Assembly: GCA_029990175.1 (NCBI GenBank)
Contig: JARKIP010000035.1
Span: 40,686,001 to 40,750,000, forward strand
Reading direction: 5' to 3'
From: Petunia secreta
Taxonomy: Eukaryota; Streptophyta; Magnoliopsida; Solanales; Solanaceae
DNA length: 64,000 bases
The translations under genes were made by a program, and so were the position numbers. The number at the start of each line of letters is the position of its first letter. Position 1 is the stretch's first letter. The notes beneath the pieces are model-generated. The model was not told where the DNA came from. It did no database searches and was given only the letters and a program-made list of their open reading frames with translations. Shown piece by piece: positions 1 through 11,560 of this stretch.

Positions 1-289
1 GGCTATTTCCCTTTTCGAATCCTCTTGGAATCACTTTCCTCTAGTGATTATAGATGATTTGGTACCAGAATTGTTGCTTGGAACTGTTTGGAATTGATGT
101 AATTGAGATAGAAACAAATCAGTCGACATGAGTCATTTTAAACCCCTGAAACTGCATTCGCGCAACCTAGGGCACCGCCATTCCACCCTTTTATTGCGTG
201 ACGTTACCAGGGACCGTTCGTGCTTTGGGGCTACAGAAATAAGAGCGCACACGCCCCCATGCACGAGATCGCTCAGGCCTCTCTGGAAG

Positions 290-830
290 GTGCAGAATTC
301 TGCACCAGCACCTGCTGGTGATGCGATTTGGGTTTGAATGCAACCCTACAAGGCTCGTAATAACCTCAAATATTTTATCCAAGTCATACAACACTTGTGT
401 GACATGCTCGCAAAAATGGATCCTAAATCGGATCTTCGAAACTCAATATGTTGGTCCAACAGGAAGAGGTCGATTTCTTGGCTTTCGGAGCTTTAGTTAA
501 AACTATTTGAACGACCTCGGATTTCACTTCCAAAAGTTCCCACATGTCAAAAATAACCATATTAACCTAACGCAACCTTCTTACTTCAAATCGGAGTTTA
601 TTTACTCAAATAGATATCAGAAACTTCTTTTAGGTGTTGCCGACAACTAAAACAGAAATATTCCCCAAAAACCTACCAAACGAGGTCTGAATAAGCTCAA
701 ACTTTACAGTCAGGTCCTAATGGATCTTATGAAGCTATTAAGGTTGTCGGTACACCAATCGAAATCCTAACTCCCAAAATAACTGACCAAGGTCATTTCA
801 ATCATATAAGTTGTCTTCTTTCTATAAACT
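290..830. repeat. degenerate LTR-like fragment, related to the solo LTR at 3881-6712
   Basis: This stretch follows the same order of short phrases as the 3' half of the solo LTR at 3881-6712: an accepted match around 'accctacaaggctcg', then 'gtgacatgctcg', then 'aacgacctcggatt', then 'aacctaacg' and 'tttactcaaa'. Many substitutions and indels separate the two copies. I see no clear ends or target duplication. It is best read as an old, eroded copy of the same LTR family. No gene is visible in 1-1970 apart from short chance ORFs. Confidence 0.4.
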
Positions 831-1977
831 TTAAATTAATGTGGATTGCACGATTGGATGAAGCATAAAAATATAGTACTTTTATTGAATCGAGTAGCTG
901 CTTAATCTGTTCAAGCATGTGTGCTACATATTTTTTAATGTATATATTGTTTAATGCCTTGCATAGAATGCTATTCTTGATTGCAATATTACTTTGCTTC
1001 AAGCTTGCTGCAACAAAAGGTCTTATATACAACTAAGCATTTTACAAGTTGAGGACTTCTAAGTAACACAACAACTGGACACTGAAATTTATATAGCCAA
1101 TGCTTCTTTTGTCGCTTCTAGCCGTTTGAAAAAAATAAACAATATTATTGAGAATTTATACCGAAAAAAGTAGATTCAAATTAAACAAAATGAACTTTTA
1201 GAGAGCTTTTCTTTAAGCTCTAAAGTTGAAGGTGACAGTGAAGGAGAAAGGAAAAATTTGAGCTAACGGATTTTCTCTTGGAATAAAAAAAATTAAAATA
1301 AGTTGGGTCGAGTACGTAATTTTGATCGGGTTGGTCCTAAATAATATTATGTCCTTATTTTGGATTTTTAGTTTTCTTATCAAAAAAATTAGTGGTGCCA
1401 CATCTATAATTTTCACCAAAAATCTTGGAATTCAACCAAGATGGACCATATAAGTTACTCCCTTCATCTCAAATTTACATCAAGGAGTTTGATCGGGCAC
1501 GAAGATTAAGAAATAAATAAATATTTTAATTTTTTTTTTGTGGCCAAAAATAATTTTATTATCGATAAAAAAAAATTTTAATTTGTGTCTGGCCAAACTT
1601 TTCAAAAAGTCCTTTTGAGTATAAATTATTAGTAAGAATAAGAAAAAAATAATTTGATACTATTTATAAATTAGAATCATTAGTTTAAATAAATATTGAT
1701 AATTTAGAATATAAATATCTTTGATATTGATATTTTAATTAAAAAATTAAAAACAGTTTTTGCTTACATGGAGAAGCTACTTTTTTTATTGTTTTGCCAC
1801 ATCAATAAATCAGCTTTTGTTGTCACTCAAAAGTACTTATTTTTCTCTTAGAAGCCTGGCCAAACATTTAATTTTTGAAAAATATGTAATATTTATAAAA
1901 ATAAGCACTTTTGGAATATTAGAATTCATAACGTACAAAATGCATTACTATTTCATGGTTTTCCCCTAACCCAAACA

Positions 1978-2632
1978 CTATCAAACTCAACATTGATGGC
2001 TCCTACAACCATCATAGAAGATCTGCTAGTATTGGGGGTGTATTTAAAAATTTCAAGGGTGGTTGGATTCTAGATTTTCATAAAAAATTTCATGGTTACA
2101 ACCACACTCATGTCGAATTATTAAGTTTCAATATGGTTTATTTCTAGCTTTGCAACAGAACTTCATTCCCCTTGAAGTTGAAACAGATTCAACGGATATT
2201 CTAAAATTTCTTGAAAAACCAACACCTACTTATCTTTCTATCATTATAAATTGCAGGCCAATGATGTGCAAGCTGGGAATGCCAATGATCAGGCATAACT
2301 TTCGACAAGGCAACAGGGTCGCGGACTTGATGGCTCAAGGAGCTCCTACTAAGTCCTATCCAAATTCTGCCATTCACTATGCAGTGCCACCTATTTTCGT
2401 CCACAAAGCTTTATATGAAGATAGTTCTGGTACACATTTTGTCACCACCATTTCAGAAAGTAGTTGTAATAATCTAGCTACTTTAGAAAACTTGGATGTG
2501 CTTAATGCCATTCCTTTGTCTAATATTGGTAATGACTCTAATATTTTGGATCGCACTAATATCCACTTGAACTCCTTATATAACCCTACATAGTATTATT
2601 AATGATATCGTGTGTTTACCCAAAAAAAAAAA
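1978..2632 (+). mobile_element. 5'-truncated L1-type LINE, RNase H end
   Basis: Translation gives the terminal RNase H domain found at the end of plant L1-type LINE ORF2: 'KLNIDGSY', then 'GGVFKNFKGGWILDF', then, after one frameshift near 2130, 'LEVETDSTDILKFL' and 'RQGNRVADLMAQGA'. The first catalytic Asp lies in NIDGS and another in TDS. The open frame 2150-2593 is the larger half. The element ends in a run of A at about 2620-2631, as expected for target-primed insertion. Everything upstream (endonuclease and reverse transcriptase) is missing, so it is a dead 5'-truncated copy. I did not find a convincing target duplication. Confidence 0.65.
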
Positions 2633-3287
2633 AGGAACCGTAGAAAGTTGGTTTTTATTTTTTATTAAAAGTTACCCTCTAAGTCTTTTTCTAGCAAAAG
2701 GCCTCAAGTTAAAAAAAAAATGTAGAAGAAGAGCCTTCATTTAGGATTAGCACTGATGATTAACTTTTAGTAACCCCAAAGTAATTTTATTTACACAAGG
2801 TCCCCTATTCGCCTACTCCTTCCCCTTCGACCTTCTCCTTCTTTGTTTTCATCCCTCCTCATCCCTTCTCTGCCTCCTCCACCCTTCTCCTCATCATCCT
2901 TTCCTCTTCTGCCCTTATCCTCCTTCTCATACTACAAAGTTTTTCCAGATTTTCGAACTTCTGGTGGGATACTCTGACCATCTATTAGGATCAACTGAAT
3001 AATTCTCCAAATGTTTGGAACATCTTTTTGGAAGTGCCGATCTTCCGACCATCTCTCCAGATGATTCATCGACATAGCCAGAAAGATGTTAGGAACATCA
3101 AGAGAGATGTTGGGACGTCCGATGAGATGTTCAAAATATCCCGATAAATGGCCTGAATATCCCGTCGGAAGTTCAAAAATTTGGATAGATGTCTAGAACA
3201 TTTTCTGAATTTGGCTAGAACATCTGAGAGATGGTTGAAACATCTGAGAGATGTTTCAAATCTAATCGGAATACCTCTCTCGATATA

Positions 3288-3880
3288 ACAACAAAAACAT
3301 ACCCAGTTTTGTCACACAAGTGGGGTTTGGGGAGGGTGAGATATACGCAGACCTTACCCCAGCAAGGTGAAGAGACTGGGGCTAAGATGAAAATAGTCTA
3401 TAAAGGCACAATACTGCATCTAATAAGAGAAATGACACTCGACTAGTATCTAAACTTCTACCCTAATCCTCGACCTCCACGCTTTCCTATCTAGGGTCAT
3501 GTCCTCGGTGATCTGAATCTAGGTCATGTCTTTTCTAATAACCTCAGCCCAGTTCTTCTTTGTTCTACCTCTACCTCTACCTCTTTGTAGGCCCAGTACT
3601 GACAACCTCTCACATCTCCTTACCAGGGCATCTGGACTCCTCTTTTTCACGTCTCTGAACCATCGCGAGGGTTCATGCCCACACTATCACGAATGATGTC
3701 ATTCTTAATCTTATCCATCCTAGTATGCCTACACATCCATCTAAGCATTCTCATTTCTGTCACGCTCATTTTCTAAATACATGAGTTCTTGACTAGCCAA
3801 CACTCCATACAACAGAGCTGGTCTAACGACCACTCTATAGAATTTTTCTTTGAGCCTAGGAGGCACTCTCTTATCATATA
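3288..3880 (-). pseudogene. RTE-type LINE, 3' part (C-terminus of ORF2 and 3' tail)
   Basis: Minus-strand translation around 3770-3880 gives the end of an RTE-clade reverse transcriptase ORF, including 'DKRVPPRLKEKFYRVVVRP' and 'ALLYG', followed by frame-broken sequence that can be matched to the WPVK...RMLRWMCGHTR region of such ORFs. The 3' tail at 3288-3390 has the phrase 'cacaagtggggtttgggga' and a TTG-rich end on the minus strand, which is typical for this LINE clade in plants. It is the downstream part of the same LINE seen at 6713-7540; the two parts are separated by the solo LTR. It contains stops and frameshifts and is not functional. Confidence 0.75.
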
Positions 3881-6712
3881 TGTCACGACCCAATTTCCAA
3901 GGGCTCGTGATGGCACCTAAACAACATTTAGGCGAACCAATGAAACAAGATGCGGAAAAGAACAATAATGTGAAAAGATCATAAATGGATATATAAATAT
4001 AAAAGGGTGAAGTCCAAAAGAATATATCCACAAAAGAATTGGAGCATTCTAAGAGTGACTCAATAAAGTATGAATATACATCAAAGAAATCTGAGTCCTA
4101 TCTCTAAGTGACTCCGGCGGTATGCCACCACGGTCTGTGTGGTCGGCTCACCTCAATCAAAAGTCTCAGAAGCCTCGGGAACCGCTAACGTCCGGGCTGC
4201 TGACTGGATGAAGGACCTACGCACGTAGTAGAGTAAGTTATGAGCCGAAGCCCAGTAAGATCACCGACAGGCCCGCTAAGGTACCCTTGCGGGACAAGTC
4301 GCTACATGCATCATAAGCAACAACATACTATAGTAATCATACAATAAAGTAGTGAAATCACAAATAGATGTAACACATTCCATACACACAAGTAGTAACC
4401 AGAAGTCTCAAGGATTATGCCCATCCAACGTAAGGCATAGGTCAACTCAGCGGCGGTTTGGAGGTCCAATCTCTACTCCCGTGCCGACTAACCTAGACCT
4501 ACGATAGACTAGCAACACCACTACTAAGTATCAACCATATACCGTGACCCGAAGTCACTATCACAATCATGAATAAGTAGATCAACGACCCGTAGTCGTT
4601 GGCTCATCTCAAATCTGTCTACGATCGCACCACACCCCCTGTCAAGTGCGTCGTATCTCAATAAATCAAGTGACCACACCACACCCCCTGTCAAGTGTGT
4701 CACATCTCAAAGATCAAGTGTCCACACCACACCCCCTGTCAAGTGTGACACATCTCATAGTATAGGCGACACCACACCCCCTGTCAAGTGTCCCTCTAAC
4801 AGTATTAATATCCACGACATTAATAACAATAACAGAAATAATAACAGAAATATTAATAACGATAATATTTCACAGTCACCGTAACCCAGGTTGGTTATGC
4901 TAGCTGAACGTAAGGCGAAGGTTAACCCGACCACAGTTTGGGGGTACAATCCCTACTCCCATGTCGTCCAACCCAAGGTTACGTATAGACAGCACTACCC
5001 AACCCGGCACGTGAACAAATCAAGTACCAATATCATACAAAAGCCGGCAAAATCCTCGGCAAGACATTTATCATGACATGCCGGCAACATCCTCGGCCAT
5101 GTCCCAAGTTCTTGCTATCTAAGCATGGCGTAGCAAGCGTTACTACGATATAAATTTAAGCTACCTCGACGTAGCGTTTAGACCGGCACATACCTCGGTC
5201 GAGTCACAATCTCGCTATTTATAACAAACAATAATAGCAAGTAATTCACATCATTAATCCTAACCATTGTTAGGTACATATATGCGTACATGAAACATAC
5301 TAGCATGAAGGAAGAGTCCACAAGCACAATAGAGGTCAAGTCTCACTTACCTCGAAATTCGGGCTCAAATGCCGGGAAGAATCTCCTTTCCCGCTCGCCT
5401 TGTCCGCGAAGGACTCTCCACTAGGTCTATTAAGACAAGATATAGCACATATGAGTGCTCAATTATAGCTATTTAAGCCTATAGGCATCCTAGGGTAAAA
5501 ATTACCAAAATGCCCCGGGGTAGGGCCGAGCCCTAAATTTACAAAATGTACTTTTCCGGACTCCCCACGCTCCCGTGAGTCCAAAAGTACACTTAGATTC
5601 CACATGCGAGCCTTGCTCGATTGCTCGATGTCTTTCCCCAATTCTTAAGAATCTAGGGTTCTAACCCATTTCCAAGAATCAACCATTTGATTCTTGTGTT
5701 AATCAACATAAAGATGGATTGAAATGGCTTACCTTAAGTGTAAGTATGATTGGGTCTTCAAGAAATACCCAAAAATCGCCTCAAGAGCTCACCAAATGAT
5801 TTTTATAAGTTATGAACCGAAATGGCCCGAAATGGCGTTTTTATAGCAGTTTTTGCCTCTGTGACAGCTTCTTTTGAAAATATCATAACTTTTGATAGGA
5901 ATGTCCAAATGACCTGAAACTGGTGCCATTAGAACCACAACTCAAAGGGCTACAACTTTCATGTTTTGAGGTTTTCCTAATTCCTTACGGATTGGCCAGA
6001 AAATCAGCTTTTATCCGGCTGTTTGCGCCAAAACAGAACAGAAAAGTCGCACCAGATTTTTTACTGTTTTAGGGGCAAAACGGGACCCTACGAAGCTCGG
6101 AATGATCCCAAATTTTGCACACAAGCCATAAAATACTTGGGTGACATGCTCGTCAAGACAGAACTCAATTCGGACCTCCAGAACTCAAAAAGGGGGTCCC
6201 ACGGCAAAGGTTCAATTTTTGACTTTCGCCAAAATAGCGAAATTTAACCAAACGACCTCAGAATCCAATTCCGAAAGTTGCTACAAGTCACAAATGACTA
6301 TACGAACCTAACGGAACTTTCGGATCTCTCATCGGAGCTCATTTGCTCAAATCGAGCTCGGAAACCTCTTTTAACTCTTTTAAACTTCCGAAACGGGGAC
6401 TTTATCAAAAGTCCTATCAAACGAGGTCCGTTTTCAATTTTGAAGGTTGCTACATATCATAAATGACGAGACGGACCTAACGGTACGCTCGGATTTTCCA
6501 TCGGGGTTCGTTTACTCAAAACGACCTATCGAAACCCCAAATTCCTTTCCGGAATTTCATAAACGGATCCTTTTCTCGAAAACCTATCAAACGGACTCCA
6601 TTTCGACTCAGATTTCACAGACGGGTCATAAATGACCTAACGGAGCTTTTGGGACTGTCGACACGCAAATCGAGATCCCAGATCCCGTAACGACTATTTG
6701 AGGGTCGTTACA
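3881..6712. mobile_element. solo LTR (2.83 kb) inserted in the RTE LINE
   Basis: The element starts TGTCACGACCC and ends GGGTCGTTACA, an 11-base near-perfect inverted repeat with TG/CA ends. It is flanked on both sides by ATATA (3876-3880 and 6713-6717), a perfect 5-bp target duplication. No gag or pol reading frame, primer binding site or second LTR copy is visible, so it is a solo LTR left by recombination between LTRs or a very large-LTR non-coding element. It interrupts the LINE coding sequence at 3880/6713. The LTR family is widespread in Solanaceae. Coding strand cannot be decided without the internal region. Confidence 0.85.
4628..4790. repeat. four tandem copies of a 45-49-bp repeat inside the solo LTR
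   Basis: The core CACACCCCCTGTCAAGTG recurs four times with core starts near 4631, 4680, 4728 and 4773, that is at intervals of 49, 48 and 45 bp. The spacers ('tcatctca', 'aatcaagtg') are also partly conserved, so the whole unit was duplicated. Repeats of this kind are common in LTR U3 regions. Confidence 0.85.
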
Positions 6713-7540
6713 ATATAGCACACTGAAAGGGAGTGTCCACTTCATCCATCATACTCTTATACGATGTGTAACATCCTCATCAATTTCTCCATTACCTTGG
6801 AGGATTGAGCCAAGATATTTGAAGCTTCCTTTCTTGGGAATAACACGGGAATCAAGCCTCACTTCCACATCTGACTCATTAGATGCATCACTAAACTTGC
6901 ATTTCATGTACTCTAGGTCGATGAACACCATATGAAGGTCCCCCTTTTTGTCCATATACTGCTCAACCAGCCTTATCAAAAGTTGAATGGCTTCCGTAGT
7001 TGATCTCCTAGGCATGAATCCAAATTAGTTCTCGAAAATAGTAACGTCCCTCATCTTCCTCTTCTCCACCACTCTCTCCCAAACTTTCATAATGTGGCTG
7101 AGAAATTTGATGCACCTATAGTTGTTACAGTTTTGAATATCACCCTTGTTCTTGTACAAAGGTACCATGCTACTCCATCTCCATTCTTCGGGCATTTTTG
7201 TCATCCTAGGGATGACATTAAATAACCTAGTCAGCCACTCCATACCTGCTCTGCCCGTACTCTTTCTAAAACTCTACGAGAATCTTGTCTAGCATAATCG
7301 CTCTTTCCCCTTGCGTCTTTTGGATTGCCCCTTAACCTCCTCCATTCTGATACGCCTACAATATCCATAATCTCGGCGACTCTCTGAGTGTGCTAACTCA
7401 CCCAGCACAATAGGCATGCCGCCCTTTAAGTTTAGGAGTTTATGGAAGTACGTCTATCATCCCCGTCTAATATGGGCCTCATCTACCAATACTGAACCAT
7501 CCTCATCCTTAATGCACCTCACTTGGTACAGGTCTCGTGA
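6713..7540 (-). pseudogene. RTE-type LINE, 5' part (reverse transcriptase)
   Basis: Minus-strand frames show reverse transcriptase blocks in order: 'EEWRWSSMVPLYKNKGDIQ', 'CNNYRCIKFLSHIMKVWERV', then 'PRRSTTEAIQLLIRLVEQY' and 'DLHMVFIDLE', then after an internal deletion 'FKYLGSILQGNGEIDEDV'. The stretch that should hold the YxDD active site between FIDLE and the FKYLGS block is absent, so the copy cannot be active. The end near 7540 ('QVRCIKDEDG' region) lies inside ORF2, so the element is also 5'-truncated. It continues at 3880 on the other side of the solo LTR. Confidence 0.8.
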
Positions 7541-8560
7541 AATAAACAAAAAAGAAAATAGAAAGAAAAAAAGAGAATAGGGAGGAGGGAGAGGAGGAAT
7601 AAGCAGGAATTAAAAATTTTGAAGTGAAGTAGGACAAGGAAAAGAATTAGAAGGGGATATCGAAGGGGAAAATGAAATTTGAATTTTTTTTTGAAACTTA
7701 TGGTATTTTTATAATTTTTATGTTGTTTGATAATTTTATTTAAGTTGGTTCCCACTTAATCCCTAATCTCGTTAGGAATTAAAAGAAAAGAAAAAGGTAT
7801 TTGCAACAAATCTTCTATAGAAATTTTGCCAAACACGATCTAATATGTAGGCTACCTAAGTTAACATTGGGACATAGATTTGATTGAAACTTGTAAATAT
7901 GAGTTTTCAAAGGTGTGTTAAAAGATAGTTTTTAGAATTTGAACTTCTATTTGGACATACACTTCACTTGAAAAAAATTCAAAAAATTTTATCACATGTA
8001 CCCCTTATTCTTGGTTATGTCTTTTTGTCCCCACTTAAAAATGGTTTAGCAAATTGGCCTCGGAGAAACACTTCATGAATTGACAAGTATTGCCTCTTCG
8101 AGAAATATCAAAGGGAAACTGTTACCTGCGAGAATGTGGGAAGAGATTGAATGGGCAAGTGATGCCCAGGCAACACTTCTAGTTATCTGGGAGAATGTGG
8201 GAAAAGATTAACGGGCAAGTGTTGCCTATGCAAGAGGGGGTCAAAGTCAAGTGCAGTCAAGTACTGCCTAGGAGGCACCACCTATGAGAAAAGGAGGGTG
8301 GGATGCGGACGTCATTATAAAATTTTGTAGGGGGTATTTCTATGTGAATTATTCATTAAATAGCAGAGATCATTCTTGCAAAATCACTTTAAACGGTGTC
8401 AATAAGGCATACCACTGCCTATGGTGTCATAGTTTTGCAATTTACCCCAAAAAATTGAAATTTTGCAAGTGGGACAAAAACTCCAAAAAACTAGTCTCAG
8501 ATTTGGTTTTCAAACACCCTCAAGTCCCAAACTTGTAGCCCCCTAAACATCGAAGACACA
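7541..8560. other. intergenic, no gene seen
   Basis: AT-rich sequence with chance ORFs only. At 8080-8260 there are two imperfect copies of a segment containing 'gagaatgtgggaa' followed by 'gggcaagtg(a/t)tgcc'; this shares the GGCAACACTTGCC core with the tandem repeats at 19288-19640 and 46190-46400. The segment lies upstream of the gene at 9103 and may contain its distal promoter, but I see no motif that proves this. Confidence 0.5.
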
Positions 8561-9102
8561 TAACAGATTGGGCGTTGTGTCGTTTACAGAGTAGCCACGG
8601 ACGGCGGCAAATGGGTTCACTGGCATTTACAAATCATCCATGGGTAAATACAATTTCCTTCTAGCCAAACACATGTATTATTTATGTTGAATGAACTCCA
8701 TCTGTGTGAATGGCTTAATTCTTGCACTGAAATTAAAGCATGTTTTGTTGGCCTGATCATCAAACCTTTTGGTCTAATATTACTAATTCCCATAGGACTA
8801 GAGGCGGATTCAGCTTTTAATCTTTATTTATAACAAGTTGTCGCCTCAATTGAACCCATCCCTTAAACTATATGCATGGGACAGTCAAGACTTGGGCTAC
8901 CAAAGGGGGGACTACTGCTGTCAACTAGTGACAAATATCATGTTCACACAACCTGGATTATGATGCACTCCTGAAAGCTAAACAATGTTTCTGTACCATT
9001 TTCCAGGAAATTTATTGCTATTAAAATTAGACAAGGAAATATTTAACTGAGAACCTTGAAATGAAACTGTTAAGAGCTGAATGCAGTTTTTCTCATCTGC
9101 AG

Positions 9103-9915
9103 ATGGCGTTGTCTACAAGTCAACTTCACCGCCCCTTGCTGATGCATGTTATGAACCTTTCAGTTTCTGTTACATGTTCTATAAAACCACCAGCAATGGA
9201 ACAGTTTTACAAGCATTCCGTGTTCAAGACTCGTATCTGTTGTTCCAAGGACGAAATAAGGGCATTCTACCCACAAGTGGAGAATGTTGCAGTGCAGTCG
9301 AAAGAGAAACTATGGGCACTCTTTCCAGATTCAGTAAAACGTTTCCCATGGGAGAAAGCAGAAAGTGTTGCAGTGCTGAAATTGCTAGTTTGGGGAAAGG
9401 AGGCACTAAAGTGGTCTCTTTTTGTGTTGTTCTTTCTTAGTTCTAGCTCTGATATCATCTACTCTATCTCCACTAACAAAGAACTAGTAATTCCATTTGG
9501 TCTATTTTTTGGCTGCATGATGACTGACTTCTTAAAGGAGACTTCTCGAGAAATTTTACTCAACTCTAAGGTAGTATTATGCTTGTGCTTCTAAGTCTCT
9601 CTGCTTTTTTCTTCTTCAGTATCTCCTCACATGTGCTCTCTAAATTAATACCCTTGGCAGGAAAGACATGTGACCTGGCAACTTTTGGTTATTAGTTGCT
9701 TCTTTGTCCTTCTTAAGAGTGTCTCATTCAATTACCCGGTAGGATTAAGGGTATTTCTCTGTCATGCTGCAAATGGTGGGGTACTGCAAGTGCTCTGGCA
9801 CTATAGAGATTTAGTTAGAGAAGACAAGGACGACATCGATAATTTGCAGCTTGAGAAGACTTCCATGAGTAAAGCTGCAGAAGGTCAGGCCTTTCATCAA
9901 ATTGAGCCAGTGTAG
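9103..9915 (+). CDS. predicted plastid membrane protein, EMB1273-like (tentative)
   Basis: Two exons, 9103-9570 and 9661-9915, join in phase 0 across a 90-bp GT-AG intron and give 240 residues. The N-terminus is rich in Ser and Thr and low in acids, like a chloroplast transit peptide. The middle has a charged stretch with FYPQVENVAVQSKEKLW and FPWEKAE, then hydrophobic segments: about residues 107-126 (WGKEALKWSLFVLFFLSSSS), 137-147 (ELVIPFGLFFG) and, in exon 2, WQLLVISCFFVLL. I chose ATG 9103 because it directly follows a splice acceptor (tcatctgcag), which suggests a 5'-UTR intron whose donor may be at 8643/8644; an in-frame ATG at 9061 would lie in that intron. The layout resembles the Arabidopsis EMB1273 family of plastid proteins needed for embryo development, but this name is from memory and tentative. 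Molecular function unknown. The gene converges on PRP40A. Confidence 0.7.
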
Positions 9916-11260
9916 ATCTCAAGTTGCAGTGGAGGTGATTTTCCTTTTCGGAAGTTGAAGAAGTCTAGCTGCTTGTAATATGTCCAACCCTGAGGAAATT
10001 GATGATTAGATACATTTTCAAATCTTTGGTGGAGGCTTACATAGAAAGTGCTGTAAACAAGATTGCCTCCCCCCAGATGCCATTAGATAGGCTCTCGCTC
10101 ATGTCAGCCACATGGTTAGAAAATTGGTGTTACAGATGAAGGGTAAACATGTATGTTCCATCTTATATATTCAAAATGCCTCTGAATATGATGTAGTAAG
10201 CACAAAGTTGTGATAAACATCAGGTCATCTGGGAGTGCTTTCTGGTTTTGCATTTTATGAATATCAGCACCTGAGTGGAGGCCCAGGTGGGGTTTAGAAC
10301 TCTTTTCTTCTATATATTGTTTTCATTGTTATCATCCAGTTATTTTTGGCTAGTAGGGGGAACTTTAATGTAATTGCGGATGCTTTGTCAATTTGTCATG
10401 TTTTAGTGCTAGAAGTGGTGGAATTTTGAGTTTGATTTTCCCCTAAGGATGTCGTTATACTTATCAGTAATTTGGCTTACTGCATAAAGAAATATACTCC
10501 TAATGCTATATTTTAATATAACTAGTATAGTTTGGTTTTCACAGTGAACTCCGCATTTCAATTTAATTAACACATAAATATGCAACATTTGTATTCAGAA
10601 CAGAGGTCTTCTACATATGGACCAATTGGAGATAAATTATAAAGTAGAAGTTTGATATGAAGGGTCCCTGGATGACAAAGGAAGTAGCATGTTCTTATGG
10701 CGTAGGCAGCTAAATGTTATCAAAAGGATGTGTGATATTTTCTGTGAGTATGAGAATATAAAAGCTTAAGCGAAAGGATGGTAGCAGAAATTATTCTGAC
10801 AAGATATCTGGATGTGCCATACTCCTCTGAAGGATTTCTTCCTAATCAGTTTCAATTATGCAGCAAATGAAGGTACAATTTTAGCTGATTACTGGTCACG
10901 CAAGGCGGGAATATTTTGGTAAAAATAGTTCTACTGATCGGGAAGGTAGGACAGCGGTGCAACCTTCTTCAATTCATTAAGCCTTGTCTGAACAGGAGAA
11001 GATGTAGTTAGGTGGAATCATAAGAAAAGATCGCACGAGAGTCTGGCCATGGAAACTGATGTAAAAACAAAGCACCCTAAGAAGTAGAGTGCCTTACATG
11101 GTCGGTAGCTAAAAGTGTGTGCGCAGACTCGACAAAGTCTGCAGAAAAGAGGATTTTACACCTGCAATAGGTGTGTTGTGAATAAGTAAACCTCCAATAT
11201 ACACTGAGCCTCTTAATTGTGGATATGTTTTAGCATCTACTTGAAATGATTTGGTTTAGC
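9916..11260. other. 3' flank of the EMB1273-like gene
   Basis: The first few hundred bases after the TAG stop, up to about 10420, are moderately GC-balanced and probably include the 3' UTR; no AATAAA is obvious. The rest is unstructured intergenic sequence. I see no second gene. Confidence 0.4.
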
Positions 11261-11269
11261 CAAAATTGT

Positions 11270-11560
11270 CGAAGGAGTTGTTTCAAGTGCTGGTACAGAG
11301 CAGGACCCAACGAAACTGTGAAACTCTATTCCTGCTAGTATTTGGAGGGAGAGAAATCAGAGATATTTTGAAGGAAAATATGATCGTGCAACAACATTTC
11401 AATTGATATCCCACAAGTGGGGTATGGGGAGGGTGAGATGTATGCCGACCTTATTCCCACCAAGGTGGAGAGAAAATATGACCGTGCATATGCTGAAATA
11501 CAAATGCATTTCTCAATTACTAGCTTTTTGGCTAGAAACCTATTAGTTCCTCATTCCTTA
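11270..11560 (+). mobile_element. LINE C-terminal fragment
   Basis: Plus-strand translation near 11330-11390 gives 'IPASIWRERNQRYFEGK', the conserved tail that follows the zinc-binding domain in plant L1-type LINE ORF2 (IWRERNxRxFEGK). The reading then continues after the small insertion at 11391-11471. Only the C-terminal end is preserved and frames are broken. Confidence 0.55.
11391..11471 (-). mobile_element. 81-bp RTE/SINE-like 3' tail with 17-bp target duplication
   Basis: The insert carries the phrase 'cccacaagtggggta' and 'ggggagggtgagatgta', the same 3' tail as the RTE LINE at 3288-3390. It is flanked by GAAAATATGATCGTGCA (11374-11390) and GAAAATATGACCGTGCA (11472-11488), a 17-bp direct duplication with one mismatch. 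Removal of the insert and one copy restores the LINE fragment around it. It is therefore a severely 5'-truncated retroposon or a SINE that uses the RTE tail. Confidence 0.7.

Noticed and set aside
4628..4790. Possible CRISPR-like array
   Set aside because: Four units with degenerate short spacers inside a plant LTR; it is a simple tandem repeat.
9061..9102. Upstream in-frame ATG of the EMB1273-like gene
   Set aside because: A splice acceptor (tcatctgcag) lies right before ATG 9103, so this part is more likely the end of a 5'-UTR intron.
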